Positions 11,074 to 21,117 of a stretch of 64,000 nucleotides of DNA are shown here, piece by piece. The stretch comes from Amorphophallus konjac (Eukaryota > Streptophyta > Magnoliopsida > Alismatales > Araceae): NCBI GenBank assembly GCA_022559845.1, contig JAHNEJ010000975.1, forward strand, positions 124,001 to 188,000, read 5' to 3'. The notes below the pieces were generated by a model. It searched no databases. It worked only from the letters and a program-made list of their open reading frames with translations, and was not told where the DNA came from. The position numbers and the translations under genes are program-made. The number at the start of each line of letters is the position of its first letter. The first letter of the stretch is position 1.

Positions 11074-11150
11074 CTCGAACTCTGATCTCCTCCTAAGCTT
11101 CAACTTTCTTAACTCGCCCTTGAATGCATTTTCTTAAGGCCAAAGGGGCG

Positions 11151-11160
11151 ATACTTATAG
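11151..11160 (-). promoter_or_regulatory. TATA-like box of the DUF7745-like gene, Tat unit 1
   Basis: CTATAAGTAT on the minus strand, about 80 bases upstream of the ATG at 11073. The second copy is at 44583-44574. The 11161-12199 stretch beyond it is non-coding and I recognise nothing in it. Confidence 0.45.
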
Positions 11161-12202
11161 TGAGGAAAGGAATCTAGGAATAGTGTTGGCAGTTTCGTTT
11201 TGTTGTGTGTGATAATTTGCTTGTATAGTTGTGATTTTGTTTTGTTATGTTAATTATCGAGTGGGGTACCACTGTCCCACCGATGCCCCACCTTGTCCCG
11301 CCTTGTCCCCTAATCATTCAATCATTGTGGTCACCCCTTATCATGCATTGTATTGTATGATATTTACGCTATTAGAGCATGCCAAGGACCTTACGCCTTG
11401 GACGAATCCGTGATTTGAGTTCCCCTTCAACAAAAATAGTGATGATCTCGGAGGAGTTCAGGACGTACGGATAGGCCGTTAAGTTGTGATAGAATAGGGA
11501 CGATGGTTCCGTTCGATGAGTCGGTACGTGGATAAACGGGCCCCGGCTCAATATCAGCTCATTGGATCGGTATCCTGACCCACTCTCCACAGCTTAGCAA
11601 TATTATCCTTGGATATTTTCTATTTTAGTTTGTTTTATTTTTCTTTTTAAACCCAGCATGCATTCATGTAGGACTTTGAGTTCATTGTGGAAAATCATTC
11701 ATTTACTTTGATTATGTGAGCTACTGTGCTTAATTGCTTGAATATGGGATATTCCATTCCGGGTCGAGTACTGAGTTTCCCCGAGGTTGCCTTCAGACAT
11801 TTCTCTGGATGAAACCATTGTTTGGATGTGTCTCCAATCATCCGTTTATTTCCCTCGGACCCACCTTGGCTGCAGCACTTCCACAATGGCTGGTAACTGC
11901 TCCCCAATGGTGAAACCTGAGGTTTACGACTCAGGTACTTCCGCGCCGTGAAGTTGGTCCTTTTAGTTTGTTCGTGCCCCAGCGCACACAATGTCCTTCC
12001 CAGTTTGTTTACCATCCAAACAATCGTTGATTTCGGAGGACCTTCCTCAAGGTTGCTTTGTGAAACTCCGGAAAGATTCCCATCGCGTGATGTTAGAAGC
12101 GTGTCTCATCACACCTTGGCATCGACTTTTCAGTCCACTCCATTTCATTCCAATACACTTCGTTTCATTCCATTACACGCCCTTCCCCTACAAAGTGGAT
12201 GC

Positions 12203-12216
12203 CGAGGCGGGGCAGC
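12203..12216 (+). promoter_or_regulatory. Polypurine tract of the Tat element, unit 1
   Basis: A GAGGCGGGGCAGC run lies directly before the LTR start TGTAGACACG at 12217. The same sequence precedes the second LTR at 45640. The position fits the plus-strand primer site. Confidence 0.6.
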
Positions 12217-13239
12217 TGTAGACACGCCATTTCTGACGTTACGATGAGTAAAACCCATATTCTACCGTAATGCCCTGAAGTGGCTTACATTTTCTTTTAT
12301 TTGAGTGATTTCCGTAATTATGGTTAAATTACATTATTTTGTGAAAGGGAAAAAATTAAAATATGTGTCCATATAAAATAAATAAAAAGAGAAAAAAATA
12401 AAATTCCAAAAAAAATGTGTGTAGTTGTGTTTACGTAAAAATAATATAATTGATTTTCTTTATTAAATTTATTTTCATAAAATATAAATATATATATAAA
12501 TGATTAGTATATACATAATATATTTATTAAAAAGTAAAAAATATAATAACCATAAATAATATATATATAAAAAGAAGCAAAAAAAACAAGACAAATAAAA
12601 ATAAATAAAACAAACAAACATAAAAATAATAATAAAAGATAATAAAAAATAATATTCCCTACCCCATCTTATTCTCTCCCCATCCCTTTCTTCATTTCTA
12701 TTCCCTTCCCTCTCTCTCACGTAATCCCCTCCTCCCTGCTCTCTCACCCTCTCCCTTACACACACGCGCACACACTCTCCCTCACCCCTTCCGTCTCTTT
12801 CTCTCCCTCTCACTTCTCTTCTCATTTCCCTCTTCCTCACGTCACACACATGGACACTCACCCTCTCCCTCACTCTCATCTGCTAATCACAACCTCACTC
12901 TCTCATTCCCTTCAGCTCTCACCGCATGCACCCATCCCACTCCATTCTCTCCCGTTCGGAAGCTCACCCCATCCCACACTCCCTGTTGTGCCCCTTATGC
13001 TTTGTTGATGATGTGATGTTTTAATGATAGCAACATGAATGAGTCACCACATTGTCTTGAATATGTCTGACCTTTTCTGTGGGAGATTGCATAAGTGTGC
13101 CATGTCTGAATTGTGAAGAACGCATGTGTATGCTTGAGTAATGCTGTGATATATTGGCTTGTGCTTGATTTCTGTTCTTGATTTCTGTTCTGTGCATTGC
13201 TTCTCTACTGATATGTTAATACATTGTCTTAGGCTAAGT

Positions 13240-13580
13240 CTATACAGACTTTAGCGTCTCATTTAGCATCTAAGGCAAAGTCTACACATTGGCTAAGTGT
13301 GTACATCGCTTTCATTTCTTGAGATCAAGTCCATACGTTGCACTGTTTCTTCAAGTCCATACATCGTGAAAGTCTATACACTCCTCTTGGCCTTAGCATC
13401 TGTTTTGAAGTCCATACATTGGTCTTCAGTTCAAGTCTGTACATCGTTACGTTCTCTTTGGAAAGTCTGTACAGCGTCAAGTATGCACATTGGGCTTTCA
13501 CGTGAAGTCTACACATCGGTCTCTACTTTGAAGTCTATACATTGGCTAAGGGTCTTCAAGTCCATACACAGTCGTCTGAT
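13240..13580. repeat. Array of AAGTCYRYACATYG motifs in U3
   Basis: About a dozen degenerate copies of a 14-base word (AAGTCTATACATTGG, AAGTCCATACATCG, AAGTCTGTACAGCG and similar) sit 20-35 bases apart. The same array is in the 3' LTR at about 21374-21714. Confidence 0.6.
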
Positions 13581-13639
13581 GCATATTGATTAACAGGAAA
13601 TCTGCTATGAGGTAGTACACTGTATGTCCATACTGTTTC

Positions 13640-14640
13640 TGTCATACTTCGTGTTATTCTTGTGTTTATGTCCGTGTTATTTCTTTCGTACCTCGTGTTA
13701 CTTTAAGTTGTGTGCTGATTGACTTCGTGCTGATTCCTCTGAAGCAGATCGAATTGTTCTGATGAACTTCGAGTTGCTTCTGTATGAACCTCGTGTCGTT
13801 AGCACTTAGTTGCTCATCTCGAGTCAGTCCTCTATGATTGCTCTTGTGTCTTCGTGTCAATTACTGTAGTTCCTCGAGTTGTTCTTTTGCTTCCACCGTT
13901 TCATCACGTGTTATTGAAGACGTGTCTATCTCATGTCTTCGTGTCGTGTTTTCTAGACCTCGTGTCTTTGTCACTTTGTGACCTCATCTCGTGTCATCTT
14001 TTATGTCTGCTTGTTTAATTTCGTGTCACTTACTGTTATTCCTCGAGTCATTTTTTTTCTTAGTGTCACTGCTTCATCACGTGTCGTGATAGCCGTGTCA
14101 CTCTTCTATCTTCGTGCTATTTTTCTCTTTAAACTTCGTGTCCTTCTCACCTTGACCACACTCCGTGTCAATTCCTGTGTTCTGTCTTCGTGTTGTTTTC
14201 AACTCGTGTCGGTTTCTGTTTTCATCTTCGTGTTGTCATCAACTCGTGACGGTTTCTGTTATTTGTCCTCGTGTCGTGGCCAGCCCGTGTCACCTCGTCT
14301 TCGAGTCGTTCATTCGAGCTATTTTGTGCTCGAGTTGTTTTTCTTATGTTTTCAAGTGTTGTTTCACTTCGTGTCGTCTTTTGTTGCCGTTTGTTAGTTC
14401 GTGTTGTTTCGTTCTAACCTCGTCCAGGTTTTCTTCTAAATCGCGTGCTCTTCTATTGTTTCACTCCTTGATATTTTCTTCTCACCTCGTGCTATCCTGA
14501 TCTGACCTCGTGTCACCTTCCTTGATTGTGTCAGTCTTGTCCATTGTATCTCGTGTCGTTCTTTTCTTATCTCGTGTTGTTATCATATACCTCATGCAGC
14601 TTTAGTTTTAGTGGCCATACAGCGTGTTAATGGTTTTTAT
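13640..14640. repeat. Array of CTTCGTGTC-type motifs in U3
   Basis: Several dozen words of the form (C/T)TCGTGT(C/T)(G/A), often followed by TT, recur at irregular 15-40 base spacing over about 1 kb. The same array is in the 3' LTR at about 21775-22780. Open frames through it (for example 13978-14397) read repetitive Val/Ser/Cys-rich peptides and are not convincing genes. Confidence 0.6.
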
Positions 14641-14792
14641 CTCCTTACAGGTACGAGGAAGAATATTCCCAAATAAATGGGCTGCACGTGATCCAAGACA
14701 AGAGGAACCAACCCAATGAGGACACGTGGCAGGAAGGTTCTGGATCGAGCATGGGAAGCACACGCATGTTGTGCCCTATCCACCTGCTGCCG

Positions 14793-14802
14793 CTATAAAT
14801 AG
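14793..14802 (+). promoter_or_regulatory. TATA box of the Sirevirus-like LTR promoter
   Basis: CTATAAATAG lies after CTGCTGCCG, repeated exactly at 22927-22936 in the 3' LTR. A G-box ACACGTGGC lies about 80 bases upstream. Transcription is expected to start about 30 bases downstream, near 14830. Confidence 0.65.
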
Positions 14803-15244
14803 AAACCTTCGCCCACCGATGAAGGAAGATCAGAGTCAAGAAAGAAAAGGCAGAATTACAGAGAGCTCGATCCAACAGTGAAGAGAAAGAAAAAGAGAGA
14901 TAGCAGTGAAGAGAAAGAAGAAGAGAGTGAGAGTGAAAGCAGAAAAAGAAAAAGAGAGAGAGATAGTGCTCGTGTGAAGAAAGAAGAAAGAGTGAAGAAG
15001 AAGAAGTGCAGAAGAGAGCAGAAGAGAAAGAAAGAGAGATAGAGAGTGAGCGAGAGAGCTCGTGGAGAAGAAGGAAGAAGCTGCTTGAAGATCTATCTTC
15101 ACTGGACCGTGGATCAGATCCAGGCCAGTCAGCTCCGTTGAGAGCCACATTGTGCATTTCATTTTTCAGCTTTCTGTTTGCTGAAGTTATTTTCATTTCG
15201 TGTTTTTGTTTTTCCATTTTCATCTGGTTATCTTGTTCTTCGAT

Positions 15245-15640
15245 TGCCCTGTTGGGGATCGGGTTCCTCCTGTTGGTTCAGGAGAAGGGAGATCTGATCT
15301 CCGGGTTGCAAGTGACAGGTTGTCACTTGTGGGTTCCCTCTGGTTAGAGGAAGGGAGGCTAGTCCTCCGGTTCTGGGCTTGTGGTTGCAAGTCCAGGTGT
15401 CCCTCCTGGTCTGGAGGAAGAGAGGTCTGCGACCTCTAGTTTCCAAGTGGCTGGGAGTCACTTGGGTGTCCCTCCGGTTGGGAGGAAGAGGGGAGGCTGT
15501 TCCCCTAGTCAACTGTGTGGCAGCAACTGTTTGCAGACTGAGTCTGCTTGGTTCTAGCGTTTGCTAGTGAAGCCTCACTCCGGTTGGGAGTGAGGGGTGG
15601 ATGTAGGTCTGGAGGACCGAACCACCTTAAAATCTTTGAG
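15245..15640 (+). repeat. Tandem triple stem-loop array in the transcribed R-U5 region
   Basis: About four and a half units of some 70 bases each contain up to three hairpins in fixed order. Type a hairpins keep a GGTT-like loop while the stem changes: CTCCTG/CAGGAG, CCTCT/AGAGG, CCTCC/GGAGG (twice), CTCACTCC/GGAGTGAG. Type b stems are GGAGA/TCTCC, GGAGG/CCTCC, AGAGGTC/GACCTCT and GGGGA/TCCCC. Type c stems are CAAGTGACA/TGTCACTTG, CTGGGCTTG/CAAGTCCAG and CCAAGTG/CACTTGG. Paired substitutions between units keep the stems. The same array is at 23379-23774, where one type c stem is perfect. Confidence 0.7.
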
Positions 15641-15983
15641 CAGTGGTTTGCTTGTAGTGTGTTCTTCCATATCTCCTACCACCCTTCACAGATTGTCTTG
15701 AGATTTCTTATTCTCATTTGTGCTGCTTCCGCTAGTTGATTGTTTGGGGGGGCCAGTTACATATTTGCTCTTTTGTTTAAAAGGATTTTCAATTGGTTCA
15801 TCAGATTGCTAGATTTGCTTCTGCTGGATGCTTGGATAGGTTCCCTCCACCTGCTTGTTATTTTGTCTAATCGTATTAGCTTAACTCCGAAACTTGCTTA
15901 GCATCCTAGATTTTAAATTGGGCATATTTCGTAGCAGGATACATTCACCCCCCCTCTGTATCCGGGCCTAGCACCCTAATAGT

Positions 15984-15995
15984 TGGTATCAGAGC
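15984..15995 (+). promoter_or_regulatory. Primer-binding site, tRNA-iMet type
   Basis: TGGTATCAGAGC, the standard plant initiator-methionine primer site, starts two bases after the 5' LTR end. Confidence 0.85.
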
Positions 15996-16110
15996 GGGTG
16001 TCTGCATACAAGGTCCAGCGACCTGCAGATCGATCTTGCAGTCTTAGGTGCTAATTTGTTTTAGTGCATCAATATTCTTGTTGCATTGAATCTATCGGCT
16101 ATCTGTTTCA

Positions 16111-18533
16111 ATGGCTTGTCCACCCGTCTTTAGTGGTTCTGATTTCAACCAGTGGCACAGTGCTTTACGTGCTTATGTTAAATCTGTTGATCCAGACCTG
16201 TGGAAAGTGATTTCACATGGTCCTCATAAATTACCAAAGAAAAGGTCCAAATGGACTGACAGTCATGAATCAATGTATGAGGAGAATCAGACAGCTATAA
16301 ATCTGATGAAAGCAGCCACTGACAAAGCCTTTCACTCATGTTTCCTTGATTGCAGATCTGCAAGGGATATGTTGGAAATGATGAAGAGAGCCGGGAAAGG
16401 AAATCAAACAAGCTGCATGATGGCCAACAGAAGCGATCAAGGCAGCAATCAAACTGAAGAAGATGATGATGATGAGGTAAATATCTTCGAGAATTTCTCT
16501 CTAGAAGATTGGGAGAATGCTTATGCTGAATTATTTGAATCTCACGAGCTGTTAAGAAAACAGTATAAGAAATTGAAGAAGGGTACTGGTTTAGATAGTT
16601 CAAGCTTTCCTTGTAGAAATTGTGTTGAATTGAAAAATATTCATGATGCTTGTATGTCTGACTTTCAAATACTGAAGAAACAAGTTTCATTATTGAAAAC
16701 TAAAAATCAAGAACATATAAATGTGATATCTGAACTCAAAGAAAAATTGAACTCAGATAATGATAATCAGACTGTTGTTAACTATCATGACCAGTATGAA
16801 AAATTGCTGAAAAACTTTAAAAGTGTAAACTCAGATTTAAACAAGCTGAGATCCGAAAATGATTCCCTGAGAACATCTGCTAATAAAAATGATTACAAAT
16901 TTGAGAAACTCAAGCAGGAGAAAAACTTGCTTGCTGAAAAACTGGAAGCCATCAAATCTGTGAATGTGGAATTACAGAAAAACATTGAAAAGAAGGAAAA
17001 AGATTTGAAGGAATTCAAGGCTGAAAGAAAACTTGAAATTAACTTAGAAGATCAGACTCTAATAAATGAGTTAATTCAGAATGACAAGCTTAAGGAAGAA
17101 AATGAAAAATTAAAAATGTTGAATTCCACTATGTCAGAGAGACTTCTAGCTTTGGAAAGAGGAAAAAGTATTTGTGTTGAAGATTCTAATAAACTAACAA
17201 TCTGGAACAGGAAATTGAAAAATACAAAACTGCTAACAATGTGTTAACTGAATGTGTGAATTGCAGTGAACAAGAGATTGCCAGTTATGAGCTACATATT
17301 TCCTCTTTGGAAGATGCAATTCAGGATTTGAAAGTCTCTTTGTCAAAATTTGTTGATGGGCAAGAAAACCTAGACAAGCTGCTAGGTGTAAAAGTCAATG
17401 TCAAAAGGGAAGGGTTGGGCTATAATAATCTAAATAAAAAGGCTTTGCAGAACAAAGTAATGACATCCTTTGTAAATGCCTCAAATGTAGCCACAACATC
17501 AAAAGACAAACATCCCATTGTTCAGAAAATACTGGGAACAAAGATTAATTTTAAGAAAGAAGGACTGGGTTACAATCCAGTCATGAGGAAGGCTGATGGA
17601 GCCAACCTGAAAATTGTCTTTGTTAAATCCTCTGAACAGGAGAAGCCTTCTACTTCATCTCCAACTCAGTACAAGGCTAAGAAAATAGGAAAACAGGATA
17701 AAAATCAGAAAAGGACTGTAAATCAGAAAATAAATGAAAAGGGTTCATCAGTGCATATTGATCACAGTCCTCATACACATTCACAAGCATCCAAAAAGAA
17801 AATGATCTGTCATTACTGTCATAAATTTGGACATCTGATGCATGAATGTAGATTGATGGAAAAGGATGATCTGAGTGCTAGAAAATATCATGATAAAAAT
17901 CTTTCATCTCAGAAAAGGAAAATTGAGTGTTTTCATTGTGGTAAACTAGGACACAAAATTTCACAATGCTGGTTTGTTAGTGATAAGAATAAATTTCATG
18001 CAAACAATCATGCTCTTAACAAGAACAAGTATGTTCCAATGAACCAGCATATGACATGCTTTAATTGTGGAAAATTGGGTCATAAGAGATTTGAATGCTG
18101 GCTGAATGCTGGTAAGAAAAGTTCTAATTCATGCTTTCACTGTGGCAAGATGGGCCACATTGCAGCCCACTGTTGGCATGCTCAGGGTAGACAATTCAAT
18201 TCTAAAACTGTTAAACTCCCTGCAAATGAAAATGTTTTTGGAAGTAATGTTTTTAGAGGCAAGCACAATGAGTGCTTCAACTGTGGGAAGCCAGGTCACA
18301 GGGCTGCAACCTGTTGGCTGGCAGGATATCAAAACCAAACTGGTTTTGGCAAACAGAATTTTTATTCTGTTAACAAGAAATCTCATGCTTATGCACATAG
18401 AATTCATGCTAACAAGAATCTGCATAAATCAGATCTGAAAACTGCTCCTAGAAATGTGCTGAGAAAACCTGCTAGGAGTAATACTGTTTTGTCAGGACCC
18501 AAGACTTCTTGGGTACCTGTTTGTGCAAAATAA
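16111..18533 (+). pseudogene. gag with coiled coil and five CCHC zinc knuckles; one frameshift
   Basis: The N-terminus (PPVFSGSDFNQWHSALRAYV) is the usual start of Copia-type Gag proteins. A long Lys/Glu-rich coiled coil covers about residues 130-370. At about 17190-17205 the frame shifts by one base: the first frame stops at 17247 while the coiled-coil pattern continues in another frame to 18533. That second part ends in a basic region with five CX2CX4HX4C knuckles, near 17809, 17928, 18058, 18133 and 18274. Gag packages RNA into virus-like particles in the cytoplasm. With no pol here, replication would need enzymes from a related autonomous element. Five knuckles is more than the one or two usual in Copia Gag. 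Confidence 0.8.
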
Positions 18534-21103
18534 CATTGCTATGCAGGTGTGCCTTGGGACTGAAATAAAAAGGGGTAATGATCCAAGGCACTCAAGAAGA
18601 AAACCCCATACTGAACTTTTCAGGTAAACTTCCTGCTCTTCTTGTTTTTTGTTTTAATGCATAGCAAGTTAAATCTGTTTTTGCATAATCATTCTTCATC
18701 TGCATTGTCTGAAATGATGCCTCTGAACTCTACTCATCTGAAGTGCATATATGTGATTTGCATGTAGAGTACATTCATTGAAAACCTGAATTGCATATAG
18801 GACTGTTGGTTTCACCTTGATATTCATGACCTCTATGGTATATCAAATGGTAAGCTACCAAAAGGCAGGGAAATCTGTCCGGAGGTCCTTACTATGTGAG
18901 AGCTGGTCTTTTAGACCAAGTGCTCCGCCTAGTACCATGGGTCATTTTGCTTGACATGGTAGTCTGAATGTGCATGAATTAAAATCATATGTTCAGTTTT
19001 CAGTGCAAACATTGCATGTTTTCAGGGGGAGTAAGTTGCATATACTTGCATAGCATTCAATGTTGAGTCTTTGCATGTCTCTGCATATATATAGTGCATT
19101 GCATTTCCTTACATTGAAAATGCCAAAAAGGGAGTTTGAATGCATATTGTGAGGGGGAGTCATTGCATTGCATATAGGTTGTCAAATGCATACATGGGTC
19201 AGAACTCATTGCATATCCTCTCTTACTGATTTTGTTGACAAACCTTAATCATATTCTGAAAACTTTGAGCTTCACAATCTCTCTTAACAATTGGTATTTC
19301 TACTATCAATTTGGTATCATTTGGCTTCAGAATTCTATCAGTCTCTCATGAAGATTTCAATGGGCTATCTCGATCATAAATCTGAAAACTCTTGAACTAG
19401 AAATCTTCTATTATACGTTTTTATGAATGACTGAAATAACTCATGTGGTTTAAGTTTAATGTATTCAATGAGTTTGGCTTTAAAATCTCTTAAAAATATC
19501 TGAAGTATGTTTAATAAACCTTAACCATCTGTTTCATGCTATGTCTTGTAAAATCTTCTGAAATCTGCACTTTTGAATATATGACTTCAACTGATTAAGT
19601 ACATGAAACTATTATTGATTTGAAGCAAATGAATTTTTCTGAAATGTCTAAAGGGTAATATCTGTCAGAGCAATGACATTGGTCACTGAGAAACACATGT
19701 CCGAAGGACTGTGTCATGAGGTGCCTTAGTTAACTCTGCATAAAATTCATTGAAAATCAGGCAGAGCAATGGCATGCACACTGAGAAATACAACTCACTC
19801 ATTAAAAATGATTTGTAGTGTGTCATGATGTGTAAATGCTAACTCTGTTCACATAAAGCATGACAGTTAGTCACACTAAGAGCTTAGGGATATTGGCCTC
19901 TGATCAAAGTATATCCTCTAGTTACAAGGTGTGAACTGAACTAGAGTGCTCGTAAAATTTGTAGCATGGAAAATTATTGAACAAATTGAAATATCTGAAT
20001 ATTGATGCTAAAATCAAATTGCTACAACCCTAGACAAAATCATATGACTTCATAATTGCTTGACTTCAATATTGGTGCATGTAATTCTGAAAGAAGTCAA
20101 TAGATTTGATTGTGTAAGAGAAAGGGAGATTAATCAAGATAAATATGAGGGCTTGGTTCATCTTTATTAAAACATAGTTTTAGATATCAATACAGAATTT
20201 TATTGATAAACTCTGCATACATCATGTTTAAACCATGCTGTTCAAAAGGCTCATTCATAAGTCCCTATAATGGAAGACCTTGCAAAATTATGTTTTGGAT
20301 TTATGAGATTGATATCTCCTTGAAAATCTTTCTGCTCACTTTCCTTAGATCATTGACCTGAACTTCTTCTTATCTGCCCCTGTGGTCTCCTTCTCATCTA
20401 TCTCATAAGATTCCACTTATTGAGGGGGAGCTTCCATGTCATGCATCACTTGCATATCAAGTGGCATCTATTCAGGGGGAGCATTCCTTGTCATACTGAA
20501 TCATGTTCATATCATTTGTGACCTTGCATTCAAATCCCTCATGATCAGATTTATGCATGATCAACAAAAACTGTATAGTCAACTCCTTTCTTATCAGTTG
20601 ACTGATTCCATCTGCATTTTTCTGACCATACAAATGTGAGGTGCCACTCCCATTATTACCTTGCTCACTTGCAGCCTTCTGAACCTCAGAATCTTTATGA
20701 TGGTGGATTTCAGATTGATTCCTGAGATGTATTTCTCTCTACACTGTTGGAATCTTCCATCGTGTTCTGCAATATGTTCTGATTCTGTGGTATCTTCACC
20801 AGAATTCAGGTTCTTTGTAATGGCTGATTTCAGATTGATTTATTGGACAACTAGAGTCCATTCATGTGCCTCAGGGGGAGTTATGGTTTATTTTTATCTA
20901 AGGGGAGAGTAGTCAATCATGCATGTTGATAGGGGGAGAACTGTTTCATGGTCATAAGGGAGATCTTCATTTTAAAGAACCTTGACTCATTCTCTGCATT
21001 GTGGTGCTGCATTTGACTATCAAACCATTTCCCTTCTTTTTGATTTTGTCAAAGGGGGAGAATAGTTTGATGAGTCAGTGTGACTCATTATGTTGCCATC
21101 ATC
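18534..21103 (+). other. Non-coding 3' internal region with repeated AGGGGGAG motifs
   Basis: No credible reading frame or pol remnant is seen. GGGGGAG-type purine motifs occur near 19024, 19153, 20423, 20474, 20872, 20931 and 21053, before the final one at the 3' LTR. Multiple PPT-like motifs are characteristic of Sireviruses. Confidence 0.6.
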
Positions 21104-21117
21104 AAAAAGGGGGAGAT
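21104..21117 (+). promoter_or_regulatory. Polypurine tract of the Sirevirus-like element
   Basis: AAAAAGGGGGAGAT directly precedes the 3' LTR start TGTTGTGCCCC at 21118. Confidence 0.75.

Larger units (their letters stand above)
12984..15981 (+). repeat. 5' LTR of the Sirevirus-like element
   Basis: It begins TGTTGTGCCCC and ends CTAATA, where the 3' LTR has CTAACA; the terminal CA has become TA. It holds two short-motif arrays (13240-13580 and 13640-14640), a G-box ACACGTGGC near 14715, a TATA box (14793-14802), a purine-rich leader (14820-15080) and a stem-loop array (15245-15640). By the TATA position, U3 is about 1.85 kb and the transcribed R-U5 about 1.15 kb. Confidence 0.85.

Noticed and set aside
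13240..14640. CRISPR-like regularly spaced repeats
   Set aside because: Repeats are short and degenerate with irregular spacing, in a plant LTR duplicated at both ends of a retrotransposon; there are no cas genes and no distinct spacers.
14645..15223. A 192-residue minus-strand frame in the LTR leader, also at 22803-23525
   Set aside because: It reads the complement of a purine-rich GAGAGA leader, giving Ser/Leu/Phe runs. It overlaps the transcribed R region in the wrong direction and shows no domain.
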